Shown here: positions 9,056 to 17,900 of the stretch, one piece after another | Layout: each line of letters begins with the position of its first letter | Numbering within the stretch: position 1 is the stretch's first letter | Source of the DNA: Acidobacteriota bacterium | Lineage (GTDB): Bacteria; Acidobacteriota; Terriglobia; Acidiferrales; UBA7541 | Direction: 5' to 3' | NCBI GenBank assembly: GCA_003165465.1 | Contig: PLUM01000082.1 | Location: 1-58,349, forward strand | DNA: 58,349 bases | Position numbers and translations under genes: made by a program | The notes under the pieces: generated by a model | Databases searched by the model: none | What the model was told of the DNA's origin: nothing | What the model saw: the letters and a program-made list of their open reading frames with translations, nothing else

Positions 9056-9726
9056 TGACTTTCTCTCCAAAACTCAACATTCTTCCTGCATCGCAGCGGG
9101 CGCTCTGGATGGAATTGAAGGCCACGCCAAAGCATTTTGTGCTGTACGGCGGAACCGCTCTTGCTCTCAGACTCGGGCATCGGGTCTCGGAAGATTTCGA
9201 TTTCTTTACGAATGCGACTTTTGAATCGCAGGACCTATTGGAACGTATACCTTATCTTCGCGACGGCAGGGTCACTTTGCTCAGCGAAAACACACTCACA
9301 GTCGTCCTAGATCGTAACGGTCCCGTGTCGGTGTCATTTTTCGGAGGGTTAGGACTCACCCGCGTTTCCAGCCCCGACACCGCAGATGACAACGGCGTCC
9401 AAGTCGCTTCCTTGCTGGACGTTGCGGGATGCAAAATGGCCGTTGTACAAAGGCGCGCAGAAGGAAAGGACTATCTCGATATTGCAGCCTTACTGGAAAA
9501 CGGCATCAGTTTGCCGAAGGCTCTTGCTGCCGCCAAGGCTATCTATGGCGACCAATTTGAGCCCACAACGACGCTCCGCGCGTTAAGTTACTTCGCGGAC
9601 GGCGATCTGCCCAAACTCCCCGCCTCGATGCAAAATGCATTGCGAACCGCAGCCATAGGCGTAAAATTAGATGAGTTGCCCGTGCTTATTGGGAAGCGCG
9701 ACGTGGCCTCACAGGGTAAAGATTGA
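9055..9726 (+). CDS. AbiEii/AbiGii-type nucleotidyltransferase toxin-like protein
   Basis: The 223-residue protein has the nucleotidyltransferase signature of AbiEii toxins: YGGTALALRLGHRVSEDFDF gives the GG(S/T)x(n)R.S.D.D pattern, and KDYLDIAALL is the later conserved helix. AbiEii-family enzymes modify tRNA or other targets and act in abortive infection or toxin-antitoxin pairs. The start ATG overlaps the primase stop (TAATG), and the next small gene overlaps this stop, so the three are co-translated. No AbiEi-type antitoxin is present; the small downstream gene is the candidate partner. Confidence 0.85.
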   Translation: MTFSPKLNILPASQRALWMELKATPKHFVLYGGTALALRLGHRVSEDFDFFTNATFESQDLLERIPYLRDGRVTLLSENTLTVVLDRNGPVSVSFFGGLGLTRVSSPDTADDNGVQVASLLDVAGCKMAVVQRRAEGKDYLDIAALLENGISLPKALAAAKAIYGDQFEPTTTLRALSYFADGDLPKLPASMQNALRTAAIGVKLDELPVLIGKRDVASQGKD

Positions 9727-10052
9727 TGACTTACTCTCACGAACTTCTGGCTGTTGCGAAGCGCATCTTCTGGTTTGGAACTCCAGAAGAAGCGCTTGAA
9801 TTCCCATTGCGCTTTCTCACCTATGCGATGACATACGCTTCGGAAGAGGACATTGAAATTCTTAGGAAGTACTTCAGCGACGCTGATTTCAAAGCGGCAC
9901 TGGACGACCCCGCACCCGGGATTTTCGACCGAAGCTCATGGGCCAAATGGAATGAACGCTACGGCCGCACTCCCGTTCCACCACTTCCGGGACGACGGAT
10001 TCCGGGTGTAGATCCAGCCACGGTCCCAGATTTCTTTCCAGCCAAATCTTGA
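9726..10052 (+). CDS. Small protein coupled to the AbiEii-like gene (possible antitoxin)
   Basis: The 108-residue acidic, helical protein begins at an ATG that overlaps the preceding TGA (TGATG), so translation is coupled. Features are LLAVAKRIFWFGTPEEALEF near the N-terminus, EEDIEILRKYFSDADFKAAL in the middle and a Pro-rich end. I have seen similar ~100-residue proteins beside AbiEii nucleotidyltransferases and infer an antitoxin or adaptor role. I know no characterised family member. It lacks a recognisable DNA-binding motif. Confidence 0.7.
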   Translation: MTYSHELLAVAKRIFWFGTPEEALEFPLRFLTYAMTYASEEDIEILRKYFSDADFKAALDDPAPGIFDRSSWAKWNERYGRTPVPPLPGRRIPGVDPATVPDFFPAKS

Positions 10053-10230
10053 AACCTGCAACGTCTTAATACCCAGTGACCGCCGACGTCAGAGGGGGTC
10101 GCAGGGCCGTGGGATAATGTCCGAGTGGGCGACAATACGCCCGCGACGTGGGGGAGCTGCCTTTTGCCCTCCTCCTAAATGAAACCCATTAAAGGGCTGT
10201 GGTCCAACCACAATCAATACTTGCGTCGTC

Positions 10231-10251
10231 ATGGTGCATTAGCTATGCTGC
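10231..10251 (+). promoter_or_regulatory. Shared dyad site 2, upstream of the XRE regulator
   Basis: ATGGTGCATTAGCTATGCTG has the same ATGGTGC start as sites 1, 3 and 4, with a dyad centred on AGCT (GCAT.AGCT.ATGC). It lies about 55 nt before the regulator's ATG. Autoregulation is a natural reading but is inferred. Confidence 0.45.
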
Positions 10252-10305
10252 GCCGTCCCCGGCTAGCTATTGGAATAATCAACATCCTAAAGGGAGGAAC
10301 AGGCC

Positions 10306-10686
10306 ATGATTATTGGAGAACGTTTGCGCGCATTGCGCGAGGAAAAGAAGTTCTCACAGGGCGAAGTTGAGAAAAGAACGGGACTTCTCCGTTGCTATAT
10401 CTCTCGCGTCGAAAACGGTCATACAGTCCCTGCTGTCGAAACGCTTGAAAAGTTCGCTCGCGCTCTTGAGGTCCCGATGTATCAACTGTTCTACGAAGGC
10501 GAAGAGCCGCCCAAGCTGCCAAATCTTCCGAAACGTAAAACTGGCGCTGACCTCACATGGGGCAGTTCGGGCAAAGACGCCCAGGTGCTGGTGATGTTCT
10601 GCCGCCTTTTCAGCCGAATGAAAGAAAGTGACCGGGCGTTAGTGTTCTTCATGGCTCAGAAAATGGCGAGGGCAAAAGCGGCTTGA
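10306..10686 (+). CDS. XRE-family transcriptional regulator
   Basis: The 126-residue protein opens with a Cro/CI-type helix-turn-helix (residues about 4-58): IGERLRALREEKKFSQGEVE, the recognition region LLRCYISRVENGHTVP and VETLEKFARALEVPMYQLF. The C-terminal half is helical and may mediate dimerisation. AGGGAGG lies 8-9 nt before the ATG, a strong ribosome site. It is the only obvious specific regulator inside the element, so it is the prime candidate to bind the dyads found before trbB/primase, xre, traK and kfrB. Confidence 0.9.
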   Translation: MIIGERLRALREEKKFSQGEVEKRTGLLRCYISRVENGHTVPAVETLEKFARALEVPMYQLFYEGEEPPKLPNLPKRKTGADLTWGSSGKDAQVLVMFCRLFSRMKESDRALVFFMAQKMARAKAA

Positions 10687-10687
10687 C

Positions 10688-10705
10688 GGCCCCGCTAAAC
10701 GGGCC
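10688..10705. terminator. Hairpin between convergent xre and traM-operon genes
   Basis: GGCCC and GGGCC arms with an 8-nt loop sit right after the xre stop and before the convergent 10713 stop. There is no clear T-run, so it is only a weak candidate for a shared terminator. Confidence 0.3.
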
Positions 10706-10712
10706 ATTGCAG

Positions 10713-11090
10713 TCATAGCACTCCTACAGAACTGCGGGTTATTCTTCGAACAGAGACGATTCTTGGCGCATCCGGTGTGACTTCCCTATTCCCGGCAGTC
10801 CCTTCGCGTACCACAACCGAGGGCTCCGCTGGAATTTGAACTGGAGCAGGAGTTGACGCGGGGCGTTTGGAGTGTTTTACCCGAGCACCTTGAGGCTTAG
10901 GCTGGGCAGAAGTATCCGCCCGCACAACAGGAGCAGGGCAAACACCAAATACGGGGCAAAGCACAGGGCGCCACGGCGACCACAAGAGGAAAACGAAGAT
11001 AAGTGTAAACACCAAAAACGTTTTCCGAAATCCCGGTTGTGTGTCGCATTTATAATCGACATAGAACAACAGTGTGAGAATTGATCTCAT
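10713..11090 (-). CDS. Unknown single-pass membrane protein, last gene of the traK operon
   Basis: The 125-residue protein has one hydrophobic helix at residues about 22-42 (KTFLVFTLIFVFLLW) and a Pro/Arg-rich C-terminal half without recognised motifs. Its ATG overlaps the traM-like stop by 4 nt (ATGA), so it belongs to the traK-traL-traM transcript. A periplasmic, poorly conserved accessory protein is plausible. I do not recognise the family. Confidence 0.6.
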   Translation of the reverse strand: MRSILTLLFYVDYKCDTQPGFRKTFLVFTLIFVFLLWSPWRPVLCPVFGVCPAPVVRADTSAQPKPQGARVKHSKRPASTPAPVQIPAEPSVVVREGTAGNREVTPDAPRIVSVRRITRSSVGVL

Positions 11091-11542
11091 TTCAGCACCC
11101 TGGCAAGCAGCACTCCCAAGCCAACACCCAACACCAGCAGGCCGCTTGCGGCAATCACGCCCACGGCAACCCAGCGGCGTACTGCGGATCGCGAGTAGGC
11201 GCGGTTCAACTCTACAATTAATTCTCTCGCGTGTAACCGCCCACCGTCAATATCCTTTTGAATCTCTTCGCGCACCGCAATCCCGGCCTTTCGCGCTTCT
11301 CTTTCAACGCTTCCCAAAGCTTCGTGTTGCGCTGAACGGAGGCCCGCTCCTATGCCGGCGACCATTTCTTCCGTGCGGGCCTCGATACTCCCGATCACCT
11401 GCTCCAACACCACTTCATTCATTGTCACCAAAAGCATCGCAGGATCATCCGGCATAACCAGCATTCCATGACGCGCTGCAACTTCCGCAGTTATGCGTCT
11501 CAAGTTCAGCGTGGCTTCCGTTTTCGTCGGACTCTTTACCAT
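11087..11542 (-). CDS. traM: TraM-like membrane-anchored coiled-coil protein
   Basis: The 151-residue protein has a short N-terminal domain (LRRITAEVAARHGMLVMPDD, then PAMLLVTMNEVVLEQ), a long coiled-coil-like helix with many Glu and Ala, and one C-terminal membrane helix (WVAVGVIAASGLLVLGVGLG). This arrangement and its place after traL match TraM of RP4-type elements. ATG at 11542 is preceded by GGGGA at 7 nt; a GTG at 11560 would add six residues. Its role in RP4 transfer is auxiliary. Function here is inferred from synteny. Confidence 0.7.
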   Translation of the reverse strand: MVKSPTKTEATLNLRRITAEVAARHGMLVMPDDPAMLLVTMNEVVLEQVIGSIEARTEEMVAGIGAGLRSAQHEALGSVEREARKAGIAVREEIQKDIDGGRLHARELIVELNRAYSRSAVRRWVAVGVIAASGLLVLGVGLGVLLARVLK

Positions 11543-11575
11543 GAAGATTTCCCCGCTCACGGGCGGTCTCTTTCA

Positions 11576-12328
11576 TTACACGAATGGAATCGCATCCAAT
11601 TGCTCGAAGAGGTCACGCTGCACCACCCTCAACCGCTGCTTCGCCATGATCGTGAATCCATTCCCATTCAGCGCTTCGTCAAAAGTCATCTTCTGGCAAA
11701 TCATCTCTTCCACATCCCGGCCAAATGTGTCCGCAGTGCGCCGCACGATCGCCACAGAGCCATGCACTTTGCCCGCATGCTTCTTGCACACAGCCATTTC
11801 CCGGAATGGCGATCCATCCTGCAACACTGCCCCAAAATACTCGTTCAGCCACACAACTAGATTCTTCTCCCGTGTCGTTTCCGCAAGCTGCTCGAACCCG
11901 CCTAGTGTGTCGTTCAGCGATTGACCTCCTGTGATCACCGAATGGATGAACACGCGCTTGCCTTTCTCCCGCAAGTAATCGAGCGCCTGATTCTCCAGGA
12001 TGTAGTGCCACAGGGGAATAAACGTGGATGCGCCCGTATCCACAACGAACGTGCCGCTCTCTGTCAAAAATCGTTCCATGAGCAGATCGAATTCACGCTG
12101 GTCCACGCTTCCTTCTTTCAAAAGGTTTAGGCGCCTCACCGCCAAGCCACGATATTCCGACAGGGTTTGATTCACCGGGTCCGCGTCAATACCAACCACC
12201 TCGTGCCCTTTCGACAATAGATATTGCGACAGGATCGCGGAGATTAGACTCTTTCCGACCCCACCCTTGCCTTGCAGTGAGATGTGAATCGACGTTGCAC
12301 CGCTCCCATTACCGTTTGTTTTTGTCAT
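11576..12328 (-). CDS. traL: TraL-like ParA/MinD-family ATPase
   Basis: The 250-residue protein has the deviant Walker A LQGKGGVGKSLIS, the GIDADPVNQTLSEY motif, VVDTGASTFIPLWHYI and the C-terminal MAKQRLRVVQRDLFEQLDA. These match RP4 TraL, which I recall closely, more than a chromosomal ParA. TraL/StbB-type ATPases act next to oriT in element stability or positioning. The start overlaps the end of traK by 20 nt, so translation is coupled. There is no ParB partner beside it, as expected for this subfamily. Confidence 0.9.
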   Translation of the reverse strand: MTKTNGNGSGATSIHISLQGKGGVGKSLISAILSQYLLSKGHEVVGIDADPVNQTLSEYRGLAVRRLNLLKEGSVDQREFDLLMERFLTESGTFVVDTGASTFIPLWHYILENQALDYLREKGKRVFIHSVITGGQSLNDTLGGFEQLAETTREKNLVVWLNEYFGAVLQDGSPFREMAVCKKHAGKVHGSVAIVRRTADTFGRDVEEMICQKMTFDEALNGNGFTIMAKQRLRVVQRDLFEQLDAIPFV

Positions 12329-12737
12329 TCGAGTCCTCCCTGCCGTGCACTAGCCTTTGCAACTTCTGCGTGCCTCGCCACTGAAATCCTGGCCTGTTTT
12401 CTTCCAATCGTTTTAGATTGGCTAGGGGGTCTCGCTCTTCAACTGCCTCTACCCTTGCTTCCCCCAGCCCTTCCGCTTGAGAAGTCTTGTCCTGTTTTCC
12501 CCAGCCGCTGGTCGCGGTCCGTTTTCTTTTGGCGCGCCATACCGCCATGTGGAAAGTGTGGTAGCTCACCTGCAAGCCTTCGGTTTCTAACGCCTCCCAA
12601 ATGTCTTTAAGACTTTGGCCAGAGTTCACCGCTGCTTCTATACCGGGAAGAAGAGACCGAATGAGAGCGGCTTTTCTCTTCGGGGGAGCGGCGGCTAGAT
12701 GTTCTAAACAGCGGCGGTAATTGTTTTGCGTTGACAT
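12309..12737 (-). CDS. traK: TraK-like oriT-binding protein
   Basis: The 142-residue basic protein contains RSLLPGIEAAVNSGQSLKDI followed by WEALETEGLQVSYHTFHMAV, the TraK-family pattern in which a helical DNA-binding unit recognises sequence beside oriT. The C-terminus has DPLANLKRLEENRPGFQWRG, seen in related proteins. In RP4, TraK bends DNA at oriT and is encoded next to it, reading away from the relaxase. Here the start is 362 nt from the divergent traJ-like gene. A promoter TTTACA-17 bp-TATATA places the RNA start about 13 nt upstream of the ATG. Confidence 0.8.
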   Translation of the reverse strand: MSTQNNYRRCLEHLAAAPPKRKAALIRSLLPGIEAAVNSGQSLKDIWEALETEGLQVSYHTFHMAVWRAKRKRTATSGWGKQDKTSQAEGLGEARVEAVEERDPLANLKRLEENRPGFQWRGTQKLQRLVHGREDSNDKNKR

Positions 12738-12749
12738 GTTTTGTAAGCC

Positions 12750-12791
12750 TGCTGTATATATAGCACCATGAGGGATGGATGTAAAGCACGA
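12750..12791 (-). promoter_or_regulatory. traK promoter overlapping shared dyad site 3
   Basis: On the minus strand TTTACA is followed by a 17-bp spacer and TATATA (12762-12757). The -10 lies inside ATGGTGCTATATATACAGCA (12769-12750), which contains the near-perfect dyad TGCTATATATACAGCA. A repressor bound there would block the traK operon. Confidence 0.6.
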
Positions 12792-13056
12792 AAGAATGCG
12801 AAGTCAACCGAGGCCTGCAAATGCCTTCGTTAGTCATCATTTGCCCACAGACGGAAGCACTTCTCAACTTGGGCCAACAGTTGTCATCAATACTCAACAT
12901 TCTTCAGCGGCACTAGGAGCAGCGTGCATGAAGTGCAGGCGGGTTATCGGCGAAGGACACAGGTATTGGAACATAAAGGGTTGTGGCGACGCTGCGCGGT
13001 TTTTTGCAAGTAAGTGCTTATTTTGCAGAGAGGTAGCATGTGGCGACTTTTGCCGG

Positions 13057-13082
13057 AAATGTGGCACAAATGTGCCACATTT
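13057..13082. repeat. 11-bp inverted repeat just before the traJ-like gene
   Basis: Arms AAATGTGGCAC (13057-13067) and GTGCCACATTT (13072-13082) are perfect complements around a 4-nt AAAT spacer, ending 17 nt before the traJ-like ATG. RP4 TraJ binds an inverted repeat beside nic, so this is a candidate relaxosome site. It may equally be an operator for the traJ-traI operon. Confidence 0.8.
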
Positions 13083-13099
13083 GGAAATCGGGGCAACGC

Positions 13100-13528
13100 A
13101 TGGCAAAACCTAGAACCGAACGAAGCCTCCTCTTTCCGAGCGAGGAGTTCCGAGACCGGGTACGCAACGCAGCGAAGGACAGGGGCTTCCGTTCCGAGCA
13201 AGCGTTCATTCTCGCTGCTTGCGAAAACGAACTTCGAAGAGGCGAGAATACTGACGCGACAACCCAGTTTGAGGCGCGCGTGGCAGCCACGCTAACGAAT
13301 CTGGCGAAGCAGGTGCAGGGGCTTCAGACGCTCGCGCACGCGCAGGTCGCCCTGATCGACGTATTTCTCAAGTACGTCATCACGTGTGTGGTCGAACCCC
13401 CGGAAGATGCGCTTCCTGCGGCGCGCGTTCGCGCCAGGTTGCGATATGAAAAACTGGTGCGTGCTGCGGCGGAAGGAATCTCGAACAGAAACAGAGACAC
13501 GCTCAAAGGAATGGTGGCCGATGAATGA
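13100..13528 (+). CDS. traJ: TraJ-like relaxosome accessory protein
   Basis: The 142-residue protein begins MAKPRTERSLLFPSEEFRDR, a ribbon-helix-helix-like start common to TraJ/MobC accessory proteins that load the relaxase at oriT. The middle is helical (EARVAATLTNLAKQVQGLQT) with a basic C-terminus. ATG at 13100 is chosen because it follows the inverted repeat and begins the family-like domain; an ATG at 13040 would put coding sequence through that repeat. Its stop overlaps the relaxase start by 8 nt, so the two are coupled. Confidence 0.75.
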   Translation: MAKPRTERSLLFPSEEFRDRVRNAAKDRGFRSEQAFILAACENELRRGENTDATTQFEARVAATLTNLAKQVQGLQTLAHAQVALIDVFLKYVITCVVEPPEDALPAARVRARLRYEKLVRAAAEGISNRNRDTLKGMVADE

Positions 13529-14951
13529 CGAACCTCTAATTCGCTTGCGACCGAGGAAATCGAAGCACGGCCCAAACGAAAATCCGCGTAAGTATACGGG
13601 TGTTCTTCGTTCCATGCTTCGGCTCGTCCAGATGTCAAAGCGAGGACAAAAATCGCACGGCACACCCAGGGCAGGAGGTGGCCGGGCGCCCCGCACGTTC
13701 AATCAGCGCGTAGCCGTTCGGGTCAACTATTCCGCAAATAAGAATCCAGGGCAGTGGAAGGCACACGGAAAATACCTGGCACGTGAGAGCGCGACACAGG
13801 GTGGAAGGGCGGCCGAGTCGGGGTTCAACGCTACCGAGCAGAAGCTAGACATCTCAACAACACTCGACAATTGGCAGGATGCCGGAGACGAGCGGCTCTT
13901 CAAAATCATCGTATCTCCTGAGTTTGCTGACCGCTTGAATCTCCAGCTGCACACTCGCGAGCTGATGCTACGGATGGAACGCGACCTGGGCACGCTACTC
14001 GAATGGGTCGCTGCCGTCCATCACAACACCGAGCATCCCCACGTTCACATCGCTATTCGAGGAGTGGACGACAAAGGACTTCCGCTTCGCTTGCCAAGGG
14101 AATACATTCGCGGGGGCATGCGTGAGCGGGCCGAAGAGATTGCTACCGAAGCCCTGGGCTATCGCTCCCCGGCAGATGCGCAGGAGGCGCAGCGCCGCGA
14201 AACCCTTCAAAACCGCTACACACCGCTCGACCGCATCCTGCAACGGAGCAATGACGGCTCATCTTCCCACTTTGCGGTGACCACCAATCCAAACGACGCG
14301 TCCCTATCTGAATACACCCGGCAACTCCAGGAACACCTTGCCGCGCGACTCATGCACCTTCAAACAATGGGCCTCGCGCATCTCGTCGCGCCGCACGAGT
14401 GGAGCGTGCAGGCGGATTTTGAAACGGTGCTCCGCACCCTGCAACAGAGTGGAGACCGCCAAAAGATGCTCGCGGCGCACGGCGCACTGGTTTCCGACAA
14501 GCGGCTTCCGCTCCAGGTCACGACTCTTCGCCAGCTCCAAAGTGTAGCCGGCCGCGTCCTTCTCCACACCGAAGATGAACAAACGGGGAAACGGTACATG
14601 CTGGTCGAAGGCACGGATGGGACAGTGCATTTGATCTATCACACGGGTGCGATCGAGGAAGCGCGCAACCAAGGGAAACTCGCGGTGAACGATTTCGTTC
14701 GCATCGAGAAACGATTCACCAAAAAGAAACCCATCTTGCATGTGGATGATCTCGGCTGCGCGAACGCGCTCCTCCAAAATTCTTCATTCTTCCACAAAGA
14801 AGCAGAGATCTTAATTCGCCGCGGAATACATGATGTCCAGCCCGTGTGGGGTGGATGGCTCGGACAATACCAAACGAAGCTGCAATCTGAGTTACGAAAC
14901 CACGAAAGACGCAGGCGGCAGAAGTTCGGACGCGGCGGGCGCTCAACGTAA
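13521..14951 (+). CDS. traI: VirD2-type relaxase with DUF3363 C-terminal region (TraI-like)
   Basis: The 476-residue protein is the nicking enzyme for transfer. The relaxase domain shows RVNYSANKNPGQWKAHGKYL, the helix LHTRELMLRMERDLGTLLEW and the metal-binding three-histidine motif HHNTEHPHVHIAIRG, followed by LPREYIRGGMRERAEEIATE. The region after about residue 260 matches the DUF3363 extension of VirD2-like relaxases. The start ATG overlaps the traJ-like stop, with AAAGGA about 13 nt upstream. There is no TraI-type helicase, consistent with the RP4 class. It should act at the adjacent 12.7-13.1 kb region. Confidence 0.92.
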   Translation: MNDEPLIRLRPRKSKHGPNENPRKYTGVLRSMLRLVQMSKRGQKSHGTPRAGGGRAPRTFNQRVAVRVNYSANKNPGQWKAHGKYLARESATQGGRAAESGFNATEQKLDISTTLDNWQDAGDERLFKIIVSPEFADRLNLQLHTRELMLRMERDLGTLLEWVAAVHHNTEHPHVHIAIRGVDDKGLPLRLPREYIRGGMRERAEEIATEALGYRSPADAQEAQRRETLQNRYTPLDRILQRSNDGSSSHFAVTTNPNDASLSEYTRQLQEHLAARLMHLQTMGLAHLVAPHEWSVQADFETVLRTLQQSGDRQKMLAAHGALVSDKRLPLQVTTLRQLQSVAGRVLLHTEDEQTGKRYMLVEGTDGTVHLIYHTGAIEEARNQGKLAVNDFVRIEKRFTKKKPILHVDDLGCANALLQNSSFFHKEAEILIRRGIHDVQPVWGGWLGQYQTKLQSELRNHERRRRQKFGRGGRST

Positions 14952-14995
14952 TCTATGAATGTGGTTGGCCCCGACGCACATATCAGAATACTTAC

Positions 14996-17900
14996 CTAGC
15001 GAGTGCCAATAGGCAGGAATTCCATGCCAGCCGTCTCATTTAAGAAAAGCTTTGTAGTTCCAAGAATTTCGCATTGGTCGGCAGAAACATCCGCTCTCGA
15101 CAAGCCTGGTTGAATAACGAAGACTCGGAATTCTGCAAAAACAGATCGAGCCTGAAATCTCATTGTCTGAAGCGCCTTGAAATCTCTTTTTTGAAATCTA
15201 CTGAAAGCGTGCTCTTTTAAGGTGTTCTTTTCTCTGCTGGCGAGGTGAGTAAATAAGCGGTCAATATCGTCCCGCCATTTTCTGCTTCGTTGTGCTTGCC
15301 CACAAACGACGAAGAGGTCGTTAACACGTTTTCCACCCACTTTTTTGGAAAACTTGCAGTGAAACAAATCGACTTTAAGTCTTCCAGCGGAAATCACCAT
15401 TGCGACAATGTCGGCTGCTTCGCCCGGCGCGTCGTCATCGAAAATAATGCTGTACGGGATGTCCCAGTCGGGAGCGGAGATGTTTTGAATGGTTCTCCCT
15501 TGGACGGAATCCGGAAATTTCGCAACAGTTTGAGATTCTTTAGTAGGGTCTACACCGTCCCAGTTCCAAGCCACTATTTTCTGCGGATCAAATTGATAAA
15601 TGCGCGCCTGGCTCGGCCTGAGCAACTGGGTCCCCTGACTGAAGCAATCTTTTTCGTATCTAACTATGGGATGAGCAACGCCGAAGAGGTCCGCCAACTT
15701 CTCTGTACGCTTGCCAAACGCAATTAAAAGTTCATCTCCCTCTTCGCGGGCGTACGTAGCGATATTGCCGTTGAAGATTAATCTGTATACGGCAGAAAAC
15801 TTTTCAGAAACCACGGCGAACTTAATCGGAGAATTCGGAGCAGGGTCAATTAGTTCAATTCCAACGTTAAAGAACGGAACTCTTAAGTCTCCTCTCTGAA
15901 TGAATACCGACTCCTCAGCTCGCCGATAGAGATAGTCAGGCCATTCAACCAGAATCGGATGTAGGTTCGGAGTCTTCGATATCTCCTCTGGAACCATCCA
16001 ATCTTGGAGGAACGTGTCGGGCTTTATGGAACTATCGAGAAGCTTTGCGCCGATCCCTTTACACCATTTCGTCCAGTCCAGCAGATCTTTTGCTTCTTTC
16101 CAAGACCAAATTCTTCCTTTCTTCGAGGTTCCTATCGTGACCCTCGAAGTGCCATCGAAACCATCGCCGAATACGTGAGTCGTCTCTTTGCCGTGGGACT
16201 TTGCCCCTTCCACAAAGTTCCTCACATCTGACCCGGAAAACATTGTGAATCTCACTGACCTGAGCAGGCGGTCGTTGAGCCCCATGTTACGAAGGGTCAG
16301 GCGATTGATGCCGTCCATTACTCTAAAAGTTTGCACCCCGCGAATTAGCTCGGCGGTATCACCACAGACAGCCTTACCAATGTCCTCGTGGACGCTTGAA
16401 TTGTCCGAACTGTTTATGTATAAGAGTCTTGTTAGTGGGTCCCAGAACAGGGCGAATAGGTCATAAACACGGTCGACTAGCTCTGAGGCATCAGCCCAAT
16501 CCACCTGGCTGTTACGGACTGTCACAAAAAATGCAATGTTCTCCTTGAGGCTTACAGAGAGTTTGCCCTGGATGTGCTTTGCCATTGACATGCCTTCAAT
16601 ATTCCACGGATTCCATTTATCAATTTCAGTCCGGTAAACAACCGTGCTCATTTTGGGAGATATGTTTTGAATTGGAATCGCTAACGCAATGACAGGGAAG
16701 CTGTGAAAGAAATCCTCCTTTTCGATTTGAATCTTGTTGGCACCCTCCGTCAGCGTTCTGAGAACTTGATTCCAATCCGTCCCTTCTCCCTCCGCATATA
16801 GCGCGCGAACTGAATCGTTTATTTCTGCATCTGCTCTGTTCACGATGATTGTGGCATCCCCGACCTTAGGGTTCCCTCGCGTAAATCTACCGGCGAACTG
16901 AATTGTCACGGCAAGACTCTGGTGGATGTCGTGCAACGCAGCAATCTTCAACTCAGGTAAATCAAATCCTTCCCCGAACATTGAAACGCAAATGGCAACT
17001 CTAGATTTTCTCGATTGAAGTAGGCCAACGCGGATGTCGAGTTCTTTCCGTGTGAGCTGGCTGTGGACCACGACAGGAGCAAACTCAGTCGCAATATTCT
17101 GGTAGATCTGCTCGAGATTCGTTGCCTTAGATATCTTCGCTGTTCTGGCCATAACAATATGGTCAAAACCCAGCGCCAAGTCGTGCTTAAGCTGGCTGAC
17201 AGCAGCCTTTGCGACAGCCTCGTCAGAATCAACTGGTACCCATAGCTCCTTTAGTGTGATCTTCTTGAAATAGCCGTCCTTCTGCGCCCTAAACAAGGGA
17301 TAGTTGAATACCATTCGCCCGTCAACATGTTTGCCGTCATTTCGATATGGTGTCGCTGTGAACTGGATTGTCGGTTTGCCGCCAAATGCAGACCTTACCC
17401 GATCCCATGTGACCGCTTTCACGTGGTGAGCTTCATCAATAAATAGATGGCTGCAGCGCGAACTGAGTTCTGCCAGCAACGCCTTGTCGAATGTTCCCAA
17501 CAGCGACATGGTCGTTACGACGACGTTGCACGCCTCGCAAAATACTTCCGTCTCTTTGGCTCCTTCGAGACGCGACTTCAATAGACCTACAGTCGGGAAT
17601 GCGGAATCCATGGGAACAAGTCCGTACCGTTTGAGAACACCAAGAGATCGAAAGCTATCCCCTAACTGTGTTCTGAGGGCATCAGTAGGAACAACAACCA
17701 GAAGACAACTAGGCTCTAAAAGAGCCATGAGGCCCACCATACTATCGGTCTTCCCGGTGCCAGTTGGCATCACAATCGTCGCGACTTCTGAGGACATCTT
17801 TAGATGCCCGAGGACTGAATGAATTGCGCCCACTTGGGGTGGCCGAAGGCCGAATCGAGTTACTGCGTGGTCTGCGTCACGCGTTTCCTCTATGTATTTG

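Larger units (their letters stand above)
12738..13099. other. Presumed oriT region (between divergent traK and traJ-like genes)
   Basis: This 362-bp stretch lies exactly where RP4 has oriT: traK-L-M read left and traJ-I read right. It contains the traK promoter/dyad at its left end and an 11-bp inverted repeat at its right end. I could not identify a nic site with confidence: neither ATCCTG nor its complement is evident, and a TAAGTGC at 13011-13017 is too short to count. A cysteine-rich open frame of 61 codons (from ATG 12928) also crosses this region and may be chance. Confidence 0.55.

Noticed and set aside
10179..10370. 63-codon frame before the XRE gene
   Set aside because: It overlaps the regulator's ribosome site and start in another frame and lacks its own ribosome site.
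13011..13017. TAAGTGC resembling the RSF1010-type nic region
   Set aside because: Seven bases are too few, and the relaxase is VirD2/DUF3363 type rather than MobA type.
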